Part shown: piece by piece, positions 11,901 to 23,520 of the stretch
How positions within the stretch are numbered: position 1 is the first letter of the stretch
How the letters are laid out: each line of letters starts with the position of its first letter
From: Aristolochia californica
Taxonomy: Eukaryota > Streptophyta > Magnoliopsida > Piperales > Aristolochiaceae
Length of the DNA stretch: 64,000 nucleotides
NCBI GenBank assembly: GCA_029961685.1
Contig: JARWKL010000012.1
Location: 16,477,227-16,541,226, forward strand
Reading direction: 5' to 3'
The notes under the pieces: generated by a model
Seen by the model: only the letters and a program-made list of their open reading frames with translations
What the model was told of the DNA's origin: nothing
Databases searched by the model: none
Translations under genes and position numbers: made by a program

Positions 11901-14900
11901 ACAGGTCTAACAATGGACAGTCCTGCGGTGAATGAGCTTTTAACAATGTAATAGCATTTAAGCTCTTGTATTTTTTTTCTGTTGTGAACAAGTTAAAACC
12001 GGATTTTGAGGGCTGCTATCCTGGAACCATAATGCAGCAATTTATTAGTGTATTTAAAACCAATTGTTGAGGAATCTTGAAGAATTTGCTTTCAACTGTA
12101 TTTTTTTTTTTTTTGTGGGTTATGTGAAATCTTCTTGTTATTACTTGCAAGACTTATAGATTTAATTTGTTGTAGTTTTGTATGCTCCTTAAGTGATTTT
12201 AAATATCTGCTACTTGATTACGGATTGTTTGACCTGGTGATATCATTGGCCTACTATGCTCTTACCCAAAGTCTTGCTCCTGCAGTATGTTTTGAGGGAT
12301 ACTACAAAGAATTCAAGTAGCAAAGAGAAATCCACTTATCTTTTAGTGCCAAAGCGAGATGAGCAACTCTCAGAGAAGGCTATATCTGCAAGTGGATCAA
12401 AAACATTAGAGGATGAAACTGGTATGGTGTTATTGTGAAGAAATAATCTCAGAAGCTTATACTGCTGTAGATTCTGATTTTTTATAAATAAATTTGTAAG
12501 TTCTAATATTTTCTAAGATGAGGGTGGACATATCATCCTACTTCAGTTTACAGGGGGTGCTCAACGTTCCAAAACAAAAATTATATAAAAGTATCTAATT
12601 GGGCTGTGGCTCAATGCCCATGGGGATTCCATTGTGAGGTTTTAGTTTCAAGTCTCAGCTAGATTTGGGGTATAATGCGCATACATAGATAGTCAACTTT
12701 CTTTTTTGAAATGGGTCGATAATCAGCTTTCAAAAGGATAATGTCTTTTTTTACATTCTTAAAAGTATTTGATGATTTTCAAATTACAAGAGATATTTCC
12801 AACAGCAGTTTAGTGTCATACTAGTCACGATTGTTAGCAAAAGACTTATCCTAGTTTTCTAAAATTGGCTGGAGATGGTTTTTTCACTATAAAAGTTGTG
12901 ATCTTTTTAAAAATTTAAAAATTTGAGGCATCATTGTTTCCTTAAATCATGATCCCAAAATTTTGGCATGTATATACTCATATATGTTGGAGTGGCATTT
13001 TTTATGTTCCTTAACATCACAACTTTTCTGGCCATGAGAATTGTGTCTATATATATTATTTGAAAGAGAATTGTGTCTATATTCAAACACTTTATATTGG
13101 TCCTTCTGTGTGTGTTTCGTTTCTTGACCTGAACTTCTTTTATTTTCTTAAATTTAATTTTGCCATGGTTATTGTGAAGTTGTTGACAGAAAGTAAATTA
13201 CTTCATTGGATTGGGAGAGTTTGGAATTTGTTGCTTATTGCATATTAACTTTTGTACGTAATAAGATGTCAATAGTTTGTCAAAGGGTAAAATATTATTG
13301 CTCAGTAGTTACTTATTAGTTGATTTGCTGCTCCAGCTACGGATGGATCTACAAGTGGAGTGTCTGGAACATTTGAAATTGGAAAGAAGAAAGTCTTGCT
13401 TCTGAAAGGAAAAGAAAGAGAAATTGTTCAGGTAGGCATTGGATCTTGAGTTCTATGATGTGATTTTCATCATCTTCATTGATTCGTAGTCAACTGCTTC
13501 TTAAATCTTGTCGCTTCTCTTGTTAATACGAAGGGTCTTCTTCCTGAAGTGGGGTTGGGTCAGATTGCTTGACCACTCTATATCAACCTTTGGCCATGTG
13601 AATTCTATCCAAATAAACCATCAAGTCTTCTTCCTGGAGAGCATCCATGGTAGTGGTAAACTGGGCAAAGTACAGAGTAGCCTCCCTGCTTTGCTCTGCT
13701 TTGAGCAAGGAAGTGGAATAAATTTGTCTTCAAGCAGTGGCTCTGTGAAGGAAAAAATTATAGTCCCCTTGATGCAGTTGGAGCCTATCAGCAGAAACAA
13801 ATTAACTTAGACCTGTGTGGATTTGTAGTGACAAAATCAAGGTCATTGTGAACCTCTTTAGTCTTTTTTTTCCTTTTTTTTAAAGACATACTAGATCTAG
13901 TGTAGTCTAGATAATTTTCAAAAATTCAAGGGTTAAAGTGTGAGAGATTGACCATTTTGGATACAAAGAAAATGTAAGGGTGCAACTTGAGGTGGGTCTT
14001 ATGATCTTTTAACCTTTCTTTTTCTTAAAAGAATGCTTATTTTTTAGTTTAAGTTAATATTTGGAAAGGTGAGGATTATTTGGGTGAGTTACACAGCGAG
14101 AGTTGCCCTAAACAACAAAACCGGTTGTTCTCTCTTTCTCATTGATACTTCGGCTCTTTGTCTGTTTTTATTTCTCTTCATTATGTTTTTCCATCCTTGT
14201 TATCATATCTCTCTAATTCAGAAAAAGAAATCATATGCTTGGTGATTTGCCTAATGATCTGAAAGGTAACCTATTCTTTTCATATATCATCTGTTAGTGG
14301 TTGGGGATGGGTTGTTGTTTAGTTTTGGAGTCTGGTCAGGGTATTGCAAAGCATGTTTGGGTTTTGCAAAACCCACCATGAAACTGCCCCGCAGCATCTG
14401 TGAACCGTGGATATGGTTCTGTTTAAGTTCTTATGTCTGGCCTGCAATTGATTAATACACAAATTAAGCTTGGTCTAGTTCTGCCTTTGGGTAGATATAA
14501 AAGAAATTCTTGTATTTATATGACCGTATTTCCATCAGTTTTGAAAAAAAGAGTTTAGATCAATTTTAATTGAAGAGTATAGATGGAATCCATGAGCTTA
14601 TTTCTCATCTTAACCAAATCCACAGTTTCTTTGCACTAATGAAATTTTTTGGTTCGTTATTACACCACACCAATAAATATCTTTATTTCCTACTCCATCA
14701 TCTAGTCATTTGACTCATATCTGAGATGAGGCCTTGCTGATAATTGTATGCTTTTTGTTAGAAGTTGTTATTTCTATTTACTTAGGTTTCTGGGAAAGTA
14801 TTTTCTCATTGAATCTTATCAGAAGCACTAATAATCTTTTATACTTGTGATTCTTTTTTCACAGCACCAATAGCCATGTATACTTGTGTCTTCTCTTTTT

Positions 14901-17900
14901 GAGCTGCATTTTTTGCTTTGCCCAAATTCTACCAACATAAGTCTTTTTTGCAAGAGTTTCTTTTTCCAAAGTGTCCTATTTAAATTTGGAATTAATGCTG
15001 TTTTTCGTTTTGTTTTGAGAAACTTTCTTGTTTTAACACGTACAACAATGTGTAAGCATGGTAATCTGTTTTGTTTTGGAAAGTCCTTCAAGTGTTGCTG
15101 CTGTCTTTGTTGTTTCTTGCTGTTAATTGAGGTTCATCTTAATTTGTCTTTATCTTTTTATGTGCTGGTCTTAAGTCCATGTTAGTTCTGAATTAAGTTG
15201 GTTGCTATCGATTTATCGTCATTAGTATATAGGGCTATTTGGTGCTATTTCTGCATGGGTCGTTGCAATGTTTGCTGTTTGCTTCTTGAATTGTTTGTTA
15301 TTGTTGAGTGTTGGTTCTGTGGCATTGATGTTTCTGTTGTTTCATGATGCTTAGTAAACTGCACAACGCCCTTAGTATTGTTGCTACCTTTCTGGTTTCA
15401 TAAAAAGCAGGTTTGGTCTTGACTTTGGTGGTGTTTTAATAACATAAGGTTTCTAAGATTCATCTTAGTGGGCTGCTTGTTTAGGATCAATTATGTCACT
15501 TAGTCCAGCATAATTAAAGTTTGTTTTTCTCTCTAGCCCTCCTTGGTGTCAAAAACAGGTCCTTTGTTCTATCCTTATCCATACCTGCGATAGGGTGAGT
15601 ACTTTAAGTGTGGATGTGTCTTATGCAAGAGGCAACATCCAAGTTATGTTCAAGGGTAGGATATGAAACCTCTAGTAGTACTTTTCTGGTTGATACTAGA
15701 GGATTGAAGGGTGACATATGCTTTTGAAGAATTGAAGGAATGAAGGATTGAAAGAATGGAGAATTGAAGAGGATTGAAGGGTAACTTTTTCAGTTTTCCC
15801 ACACACACATTACCCATAGCAGCACTTCGTGACATGTCGTCTTTGACAGATTGGAGGCCGTTGACTTGTTTCTTTGTTGTTTTATCAAGTTGAAGCTAAT
15901 AATTTGAGAGCTCATTGCTTCATTGAAAACATTGAAGACCTAAGTATAAAATTTTTTATGATTTGTTTTTATTTTGATATGTTATGACAAGCTGAAGTCA
16001 GAAACTCCAGCTTGAAGGGAAGTGCTAGAAGGTGTAATTTCTATTTACTTAGGTTCTGGAAAAGTATTTTTTTATAGAATTTTATTTCCAAGGGTGTAAA
16101 AGGGAGCTGGGACATTAGTGTTTTTTTTATATTGTTTTATGTTATAAATAGGAGAGAAGAGGGAACCCTAAACATTCTCTTATAATTCAATGTGAATTTT
16201 TTCTTTTTCAGCTCTCTTCTCCCATTTCGTCTTTCTCTTTCTTTTTGATGGATCGTTTTTCTCTTCTCTTGTAAGTTCATGAAATTTCACACTTTTCAAT
16301 AGGAAGAAAAGCGTAAGACGTTTTAGAGGTTTTATACAGTCCAGGTCTTCCAAGTTGCTCTTCGCAGTACATGGGTGGAGTTATAATAACCTGTTGCCTG
16401 ATTACTGTTTATTTAAAAGGTACACTTTCTTGTTGAATGCCGGTGCTGACATCTGCCATTGTTCTTCATCCCTAAGCACAACCTTGTTTCTCTTCATTTT
16501 TGAATATTAGATCATGTTTGTGCATTTTTTTAGGATTTATCTTTTCTGTATGTTGAGTATCTTGAACTTTAGCTTAGCCATTTAGATACGATGACAGAGC
16601 CTTTGCTATTTTACACTATTGTATTTCTATGCATGTTTTGAACTTTGTAAGCTCCATGAATTTTAACTGGCAGTTTTTTGCTAAAGGTTCAATTGGGTTT
16701 GATTGGGCTGCTCTCAGCTACTTGTCAGTTTGGCTGTGTTATAGTCATCTATTCTTGATATTGAGTTATTCTAAGGTTTTGTATTATTTTAATCTAGAAG
16801 AGGAACTTGATACAACTTTGATCTGTTTTTGCAGGCATCTGGTGGTACAAGTCAACATGGTGCGACTTCCCATGTGAGAAATTCACCAGGTTCAACAGGA
16901 TTTAAACAAAACCAACGGCGTGAGGCTAGTGGAAGAATCATTAGAAGCATACTCTCAAACAAGGATTTGCGCCAAAATCAACCATCTACAGCAGCAGGCT
17001 CATCTGACCAGCAACCACAACAGTCAAACATTGAAAAGGAAAAGCGCCCCCCTAGGCCTACCAATATCCGCTCTATTCTGAAAGATGATATTTCTATTAT
17101 CTCGAATGTAGCTTCTCCGGATAGTGACATGAAAAGAGCTTTGGATGACAAGGTCTTTGGCGGTGAGTCACATAGTTTTATTTCTATCAATGAGAAGCCT
17201 GAGAGACGAACTCGGAACAAGGATAGACCTGATCGTGGGGTATGGACCCCTCTTTGCCGATCTGATGGGTCTCAAACCAGTGATGACTTTGTTTCTTCAT
17301 CCTCTTTACAGCCCACACAACTAATGTCTGAATCTCTTGATTACATGTCTTTGTCGCAACTCATTGGTCCTAGTAAGGCTGGAGATGATGTAATAGAGGA
17401 TACAGATAATGGTAGCTATTCCATAGGAGGGAAGTCCCGTAACCTGGATGCAGGGGCCCAGAATTCTAGTGTTGGGTGCAGTAATAATTCCTTATTAGCC
17501 CATGATTTTGGTGAAATGAAAGTTGAATTACCTGGTGGAAACAAGATTGGAGACAGTAAAAATGTTGGAAATGCTCGTAGCAGTTTGTCCTCTGTAGAGA
17601 ATGGTTAGATCCTTGCAGCTTGAACATTTGTGATTCATGTGTACTATTTTCCTACAAATCCTTATACTCTCTCTCTGCAATTCTTTTTTAGGTTCTCATA
17701 GACATGGGGGTCGGCGTGGACCTCATGGGTTAAAGGATGATGGATTGATAAATCTTTCTGAAGGAAAGCCTTCTAAAAGAGGTGCTACTGTCTATGGTTC
17801 CCATGAGGTGAAATAATAAGTTTTTGGTTGATTTACAACATTTATTTGTTCTGATCAAGCCATTCAGTTCATTTTGGCTGAAATAGTTTTTTCTTGGTTT

Positions 17901-17952
17901 TTATTTGATTCAGAAACAAGTATGGGTTCAGAAGTCAGGACCTGGTTCTTGA
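5923..17952 (+). CDS. UPF3: UPF3 (SMG4/UPF3 family) nonsense-mediated decay factor, 5' exons outside window
   Basis: UPF3 links UPF2 and the exon junction complex in nonsense-mediated mRNA decay. Nine exons with GT-AG borders join in one frame: 5923-6018, 6141-6239, 6372-6451, 6681-6791, 12286-12421, 13337-13431, 16835-17603, 17692-17807, 17914-17952 (TGA). They give 512 residues after a split first codon. Exons 1-2 carry the end of the Smg4_UPF3 domain (VEYAPSQRVPK, KKDGREGTI, LPSAEIQLER). Later come a Ser/Lys-rich linker (RGSEKRRISTSM), KKKVLLLKGKE and, near 17201-17247, RNKDRPDRGVW, which resembles the EJC-binding motif of animal UPF3B (RNKDRPAMQLY). The end, KQVWVQKSGPGS, is plant-typical. 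The N-terminal RRM-like half is not in the window. Introns of 5.5 and 3.4 kb are unusually long. No stop was found in the joined frame, so I take it as functional. The 6681 start was chosen because the open frame at 6631 does not continue the protein. Confidence 0.93.
7530..9640 (-). mobile_element. LINE fragment, antisense in UPF3 intron
   Basis: A poly(T) run at 7530-7542 marks the 3' tail of a minus-strand LINE. Reading leftward from 9640: the end of the RT domain (SGxKINW-like, YLGLPLF at 9277-9480), the connecting region with DKMIWMVEDN (8479-8853), a zf-RVT segment (CPLC and following residues, 8322-8639), and an RNase H domain with LNFDGSGLGNLGKAGFGG (7798-8127). The last motif nearly matches the LINE at the left end of the window, so both belong to one family. 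Frames are broken throughout. It lies between UPF3 exons 6681-6791 and 12286-12421. Confidence 0.82.
9641..9975. other. Unassigned intron sequence between LINE fragments
   Basis: A minus-strand open frame (to 9848) continues for about 70 codons beyond the LINE RT match, but I recognise no domain in it. It may be LINE 5' sequence too diverged to place, or intron DNA. Confidence 0.3.
9976..10640 (-). mobile_element. LINE RNase H fragment, antisense in UPF3 intron
   Basis: The minus strand reads a degraded RNase H domain: an LNFDAS-like start near 10560, a LISWFKSGKRSPW-like stretch in 10223-10456, and HGLPTLTG. The lower end has no long A run, only an A/G-rich tail near 9980-10020. It is a different subfamily from the LINE at 7530-9640, judged by the W-K-S-pattern motif. 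It may be a separate insertion. Confidence 0.6.
10737..11870 (-). mobile_element. LINE fragment with zf-RVT, antisense in UPF3 intron
   Basis: A T-rich tract at 10737-10767 (interrupted by G) is the complement of an A-rich 3' tail. Bases 11658-11867 on the minus strand encode a zf-RVT piece with CRLCGDFEESVDHL and a following Cys. Between them lies a decayed RNase H region. It is the third antisense LINE piece in this intron. It ends about 400 bp before the UPF3 exon at 12286. Confidence 0.72.
13432..16834 (+). other. UPF3 intron of 3.4 kb, T-rich, with an LTR-like pair
   Basis: Donor GTAGGC at 13432 and acceptor TTTTTGCAG at 16834. The intron is T-rich and has no recognisable coding region. 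About 55 bases at 14756 (tgttagaagttgttatttct) recur with some mismatches near 16022, followed at 16143 by a TATAAATAGG-like box and a CT-rich stretch, which looks like the start of an LTR. I could not define an element. Confidence 0.4.
15690..15790 (+). repeat. Short GGATTGAA-type minisatellite
   Basis: Irregular repeats of a GAATTGAAGG / GGATTGAAGG word, about eight partial copies, in the last long UPF3 intron. Simple low-complexity repeat without visible function. Confidence 0.6.
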
Positions 17953-18500
17953 TCTTTTTAAAGTGGTAAGCTCTTTCCATTTCTAACTGTTATTGTACTT
18001 ATATTTTTGCATATTTTATAAATGGAGTTGAAAATGTGTCACTTGATACTTTTTTTGGTAAAATAAAGTATATATAAGATGTAGCAAGACAACTTCACAC
18101 AAATGAAAAGACATCTGTTTATGCATCAAGTTGGATTGTGGTTTTGAACATGCTAATTCTATTTGAATTCCTGTCATCCAAATAAAATTATTACAACAAC
18201 AGTATTTTAAGGATTTTTAATTGGGTTGGTATTTGCAGATACGGTAAGCAATTATGTATTGGATTTGCCATATATTTGATGTTACAGAACATTTTGGTGC
18301 AAGTATATCTATCTTAATCTGTTCAACTTGTTCCATCTTTCAGCTCCTGTCATGCATTGGCAGACTTCAGTTTGGAAGCAGGCATTGTCTCTTAACAAAT
18401 TTTGGTTTCCCTACAAGCTGTGAAACATAAATTCTGTTGGTGTTTTACCTTGTGAAGGGGTTTGCGGCTGCCATAATATTTCAGTAATCAAGGGAAGGAA
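17953..18500 (+). other. UPF3 3' UTR with a candidate 3'-UTR intron
   Basis: After the TGA (17950-17952) a good donor (AAGTG/GTAAGC, cut after 17965) pairs with a good acceptor (CATCTTTCAG, 18343), giving a possible 378-bp intron starting 13 nt after the stop. The poly(A) site is unclear. The transcript may run on past 18500, since no gene is seen up to 19690. Confidence 0.35.
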
Positions 18501-19689
18501 CCCATGAGTTTTAAGCGCAGCAGGCATACCTTTGATCTAATAAGACAGAAGATTAGTCAATCTGAAGATACACGTCGAGGTTTTGCTCACACAGAATCAT
18601 GAAGTTCCGATGCTTGTGACAAACAAACACGGAAGATTAGTACAAGGAATCCCTCCTTGATCGACTAAAGGATTCCTGGATTTGTCCTGGGGGGTGCTAG
18701 GTGGCATAAAAGAGGATGCAGGTTAACACATTGGGTTTGCAGGAATCCTGGTTTAGGTTAATTTGTTCTTGGTAAAACTGTAAATATTTGGTAAAAAAGA
18801 AACAGTTGAGTGCTGTTTCTCACTTGCTGTCTATATGGATCCTCTGTTGAGAAGGCGTATATGGTAGATTTGAAACTTGTGTTAATCCAGGATAAATAAG
18901 AGCTGCTTTGAACTGGGTAGGTGTGAAAGATGGAAGGGACCTGGTTATGGTGTTCATATGAGGTGCCCGCCCTGATCAATCGGCCTGACTGAGGTAGTGG
19001 AAAGCGAAAGGGTGGAAGAAAGCTTGGGTTTTGTTGAGGTGTTTCTGGTGTGTGGCTGAAACAAGATAGATGTTTGCTGTTATGTAACCAGATTTCAGGT
19101 GCTGCTGTATATTTTTCCCAGCGGAAACCTGACTCTGTGACTGATAATCATGTTAATGGTGTATGAGCTCATTTTCCCCGTTCTCTTTGATCCTGCACTT
19201 CATTCTTTCTCTTCTGCTTGTAAGCTCAGGATTCGTTGGTCATCGGACATTCAGATTGGAACAGCTTCTTATCATAAGAGGAATATGCTCATAAGTAATT
19301 TAAGGGTTTCAAGAAACATAAACCGATATAATTAGATTTGGCTTAAACTTTGACCAGTGGGTAGGTCTGGTCCATAACAGAAGTTCGGTAGCTCGATTTA
19401 GGGATTAGTTCAAGTTGAATCAGGATCAATTAGCCGGTATGATATGGATCTGAAAGCTTATTTTGCCTCACACAAAAGCGCAATGGAAGATGAGGCATTA
19501 GTGGGTGCCTCAGGCCACAGGAAGGATGTTTCTACTTAAATCTCAATAGAGCATCAAATACAAGCACCATAGATTCTGCATCAATCTTCAACGAAACTAA
19601 TGGCCAACATGGTAAGAATAGAGAAAAAAAATTAATATTTGACCAAATTTTTGTTGTTGTTTGTGTTAAAAAAAAAACTTTTTTTTTTT
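18501..19689. other. Intergenic or extended UPF3 3' region, no gene seen
   Basis: No open frame here resembles a known protein and no repeat structure was noticed. T and A runs at 19660-19692 border the following copia remnant. Confidence 0.4.
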
Positions 19690-20430
19690 TTTCGATGGTG
19701 TGGCCTTATCGCCCACAATGAGTGCATTCCTTGTTGTCAGTTTTGGAGGGACTAGTCCTTCTACCTCTTCCTTGGCCTCCTCTATAATTTCAACTACGAC
19801 CTCTACCTCGGTCGGTTGGTGTGTTTTGGTTACCAGAGTATATAGTTGATGATACTTCAGTAGGAGAGGGGGAAGAAGAGTCTGGAGTTTGAAAGTAAAG
19901 TGGCGTATACTTCATTAAAGGTGGGAATAGCGGAGGAGCTAAGGAATTGAATTTTAGAAACCTCAAGATACAGCTTGATATTCGCTAAACAGATAGTGAT
20001 TTCTAAAGATTCCTTCTGTTTGTCTTGGACAAAACCATCAGTGGAGTTAGGTTGAGCTAGCTTCCACTCTGGAAGAAGGCTCCTGAATCGTGCCAAGTAC
20101 TCTTGTAGATTTTCTCTTTGTTTAGTATTGAACATACTTTGGAGGATATCATATGGACTTTGTAGCTTGTCTAAACTAGAGTAGAACTTAACACATGTTT
20201 CCCAAAATTTTTTTAGCTCTTTAGATGGACAACATTGTTGGAAACATGCTCTTCCATGTTGTTGACGACTCAACTATTCACCAAAGTCTCATTTTTAACC
20301 ATTTAGTGTAAGCAACATCTTCCTCATCAAGGGTGGTCCAAGCTTGGTTAGGTGGTCGAGTAGGTCTCGGGTAATAAGAAACCTCCTAATCAATTTGGAC
20401 CAGCTCAATTAATTTGATAACCCTCGCAAG
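19690..20430 (-). mobile_element. Copia gag remnant
   Basis: The minus strand encodes a copia gag of the retrotran_gag/UBN2 kind. Near 20340-20420 it reads PPNQAWTTLDEED. Then 20273-19857 continues with a helical gag region (LQEYLARFRSLLPEWKLAQP). Near 19700-19830 comes an Arg/Gly-rich tract followed by a CCHC knuckle (KECTHCGR, then GHTI) interrupted by a stop. Protease, integrase and RT are absent. No LTR could be defined. Confidence 0.75.
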
Positions 20431-23300
20431 GATATAATGGTAATCTTGATAATATCACTCTTACTACCAATGTATTCTTCAACCATTAGAGACAATTTGA
20501 GAATGATAGTTTACTCAAAAAAGGTGATATAGCCTAAGTAAGATGCTTCAATAACCAAGAACCAAGTGAAGCCAAGAGATGACTAGCTCGGGTAAATTTA
20601 AGGGGAACCCAAACCTAACTAGTCCTTTAAGCAAGTAAGAGACCCACTTAGGCAAGAAGAATTACTGGTAAAAAAATGCTTTAATCAAACTCTTGTCTTC
20701 CTTTTAGAGTAATAGAAAAAAATCAATCAATAACACCAATCAATCAAGGATATCTTGCATGTCGAGAGAGATCTTTCCAAAAAATCTTGATGCCTATGTG
20801 GAGTACAACCAATCTAGATTCAATCCTTTATGAATTAGGCAAGATATGATTTATCGAAATTAAATAAATCAGGCCTAATCAAGGAGATCTTGATGTGTTG
20901 TAAGATCTCAAATAATGAGAAACTTTCCTCAATTAAGTTTGAGCCACCTTGGCTTTTCCAAAGAAGCACTTAACTATTTTTTTCTTGCTTCCTTTTATGT
21001 AAACCAATATTCAAACCTTGATTTCATGTGGATATTTTTGAAAGAACAAGGAGCCAACTCGTGGCTTTGAATTAAACAAGAGTTTTGGCCTCTAAAAAAA
21101 TGATTTCACAAGAAGTTGTTTTAAAGCTACCTTCTTCTTTTATCAAGAAAACTGATGAACCTTGTCATGATAGATCATTAATGCATGAGCACATCTCTTT
21201 ACACTCATAGGAATTCTGAGACCATAAAAAAAATCCCTTCAAAAAGGCTTAAGCCGAGTAGAGTTCCAGCTCTTCTAATACCACAAATTGGCTAGTGAAA
21301 AACTTAGCATAGTAGCCAAGTGATTAAATTTTTGAAATCCAATGGATCAAAAACTCATAATAGGCTCAAGAACATTTCTCTTCATAAAAAAACTCTTACA
21401 TCTATGAAACAGTAACTTCTCATGCAAGAGATTTCAACATAAATTTTTTTTTCAGCCAAAAACTTACAAATCGATTGAAAAAAAACAGCTTTTGACAAAC
21501 TTTCTCCAAACCGAGATATATAAATCTCAATGCTTTCATATAATAATGAGAGCATAAAGTCATGAATAAATAATAATAACAAGAATGAAAAACTTATCTC
21601 AACAATATCCTAGTTGTCAAGACAATGACTGTCTATTTGAACAATCTTCATCAATGTTTTTGCTCTTATGGCCTTCATGAGCTAGACCATTCAGATGCCT
21701 AGAGTGGATGGATTGAAACGAAGTCCCTTGGATATTTTTTCAATTTTCTTATTGAGGATTTTCTTCCAAAATTTACAATTAGTTTGCAAACACTTATTAT
21801 CATCTAGGATATCTTGAGGCGAACAAATTACATCAAAACTTTTCTAGCATGATAACCTAGGGGGTGATCTCTCATGATGTGAGAGTTCAATCTCTTATTA
21901 GCTCCTTGAGTGTAGAAAACGTGGCTCAAATCTCAACAAAGAGCTCCCAAATTTTTCAATAAAAACTTCAAGAACGCATAAAAGGATCCTCATCTTAACA
22001 AGTTAACTTCAAGGACTAAAACTGGTATTTGTTAAAGTCCACACTAACATCTTTCTTGCAAAGGATAAAATCCAAAACGATATTTTTCTCTACTTGACAA
22101 ACCTATATTTGTAGACATAATCTTCACTCATGCAGCACCAACATCTAAACCTACCTGACACCCCAAAATAGCTCCAAATCTAAATATCCTAATGGTCTTG
22201 TTCCTTCACAAAGCTTAAACCCATGCTCCCCTTCATCTACTTCCTCTCTCATTTGAGAACAAGTCCCAATCCACATAATACCTTCAGGCCATTAAAATGG
22301 AGGGACATTTTCACCTTCTCAAATGAAAATTCTCAGTGGAAAAGTATGGGAGAATCAGATTTTTTTTTCCCTTTTTCAGGAATCCAAATTACTTAGGATT
22401 CATTAGACCTTTTACTTTCTCAAAGACAATATATACTTGGGCTTCTTAACTAAGCAATTATGAGATATTATTGCTTCCTGGCTTGTTGTCTTTTATAATT
22501 AATAGTAAATAAACAACCTCCATGACCAACTTTGGAAGCCTAGTTGATGCTATCTAGTGTTTATGCCTCACAACATACCCAACTTCTCTTATGTTGATTC
22601 GATATACTATTATTTGACCCTGGTCTATTTACAAATATTTGATATCTAAAATGTGAGAAACACATTTGAGGAGAAGAAAACCTGATCTTTGGTTCTAACT
22701 CTATCAAAGAATGTTCAACTCCATATACTTACATTATAATTTTTTAGTAGTGTATTAGTGCTATAAAACTCGGGTGAAACTGATGGGTTGAACTCAATCG
22801 TACCCCTCTAGTCAATTTTTATTATTATAAAAAATTTTAAAAATTTTTAATTAATAAAAAAATGGTAGTTTCAAACCCATCATTGGAGCATTACTTCCAA
22901 GGGTGAGACTAACTTCAAAATGTGATGTTCAATGAGCATGTTTAGGTTTAGGGCAATATCAAACTTTCAACCAAGACATTGAAGTTTTGGTTTGAATTAA
23001 CACAAATGATATCTGGATGAGATGTAAACCCCATCTTTTGTTAGGAGGATCTTGATCTCAAGTTTTTTTTCTTTCTTTCTACTAAGTTTTAGTGATAAGA
23101 AATATTTGGAATTAATCATGTGTTCTTAAAATATTTTAGATAGATCTTAAAGCATCTTAAACACCTAAAAAAAAACAAGTAGAACAAGAATGCACAAGGC
23201 TTGTGTTTGAATGATGGAACATTCAAATGCTACTTCTCCAGTTGCCTAAGAGTTTGACATTCTTGTGCTAGTTTAACATTCGAATGTTGCTACTTTGGAG
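20431..23300. other. AT-rich intergenic DNA, nothing recognised
   Basis: Almost 3 kb without an open frame longer than 66 codons. A TGGTATTAGAAGAGC-like word on the minus strand at 21269-21283 is reminiscent of a copia primer-binding site but is not followed by a convincing LTR. This could be old LTR or leader sequence of the gag remnant to its left. Confidence 0.4.
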
Positions 23301-23520
23301 ATTTTTAGGCCTCAAAATTTTCTTTTATATATGATAAGTTTTTTTTATTAAATGTTGCTATATTACGGTCTGATATTGTTTCAGCCACCAGCTGCCATTT
23401 GAAGGGCTGACGCACTTTGGACCGCACAACAGTGGGCGAATCCATTTTGAATCGAGGATGGTCGGAAACCTTCTTTGAGGTTTGCGAGCACGAACTCTTT
23501 GACGACTTGTCAGGCATCGT

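Noticed and set aside
18758..18979. Minus-strand 73-codon frame downstream of UPF3
   Set aside because: No similarity recognised, composition like the surrounding noncoding DNA.
21269..21283. Primer-binding-like word (TGGTATTAGAAGAGC on the minus strand)
   Set aside because: It needs an internal insertion to match the tRNA-iMet site and is not followed by a TG-started LTR.
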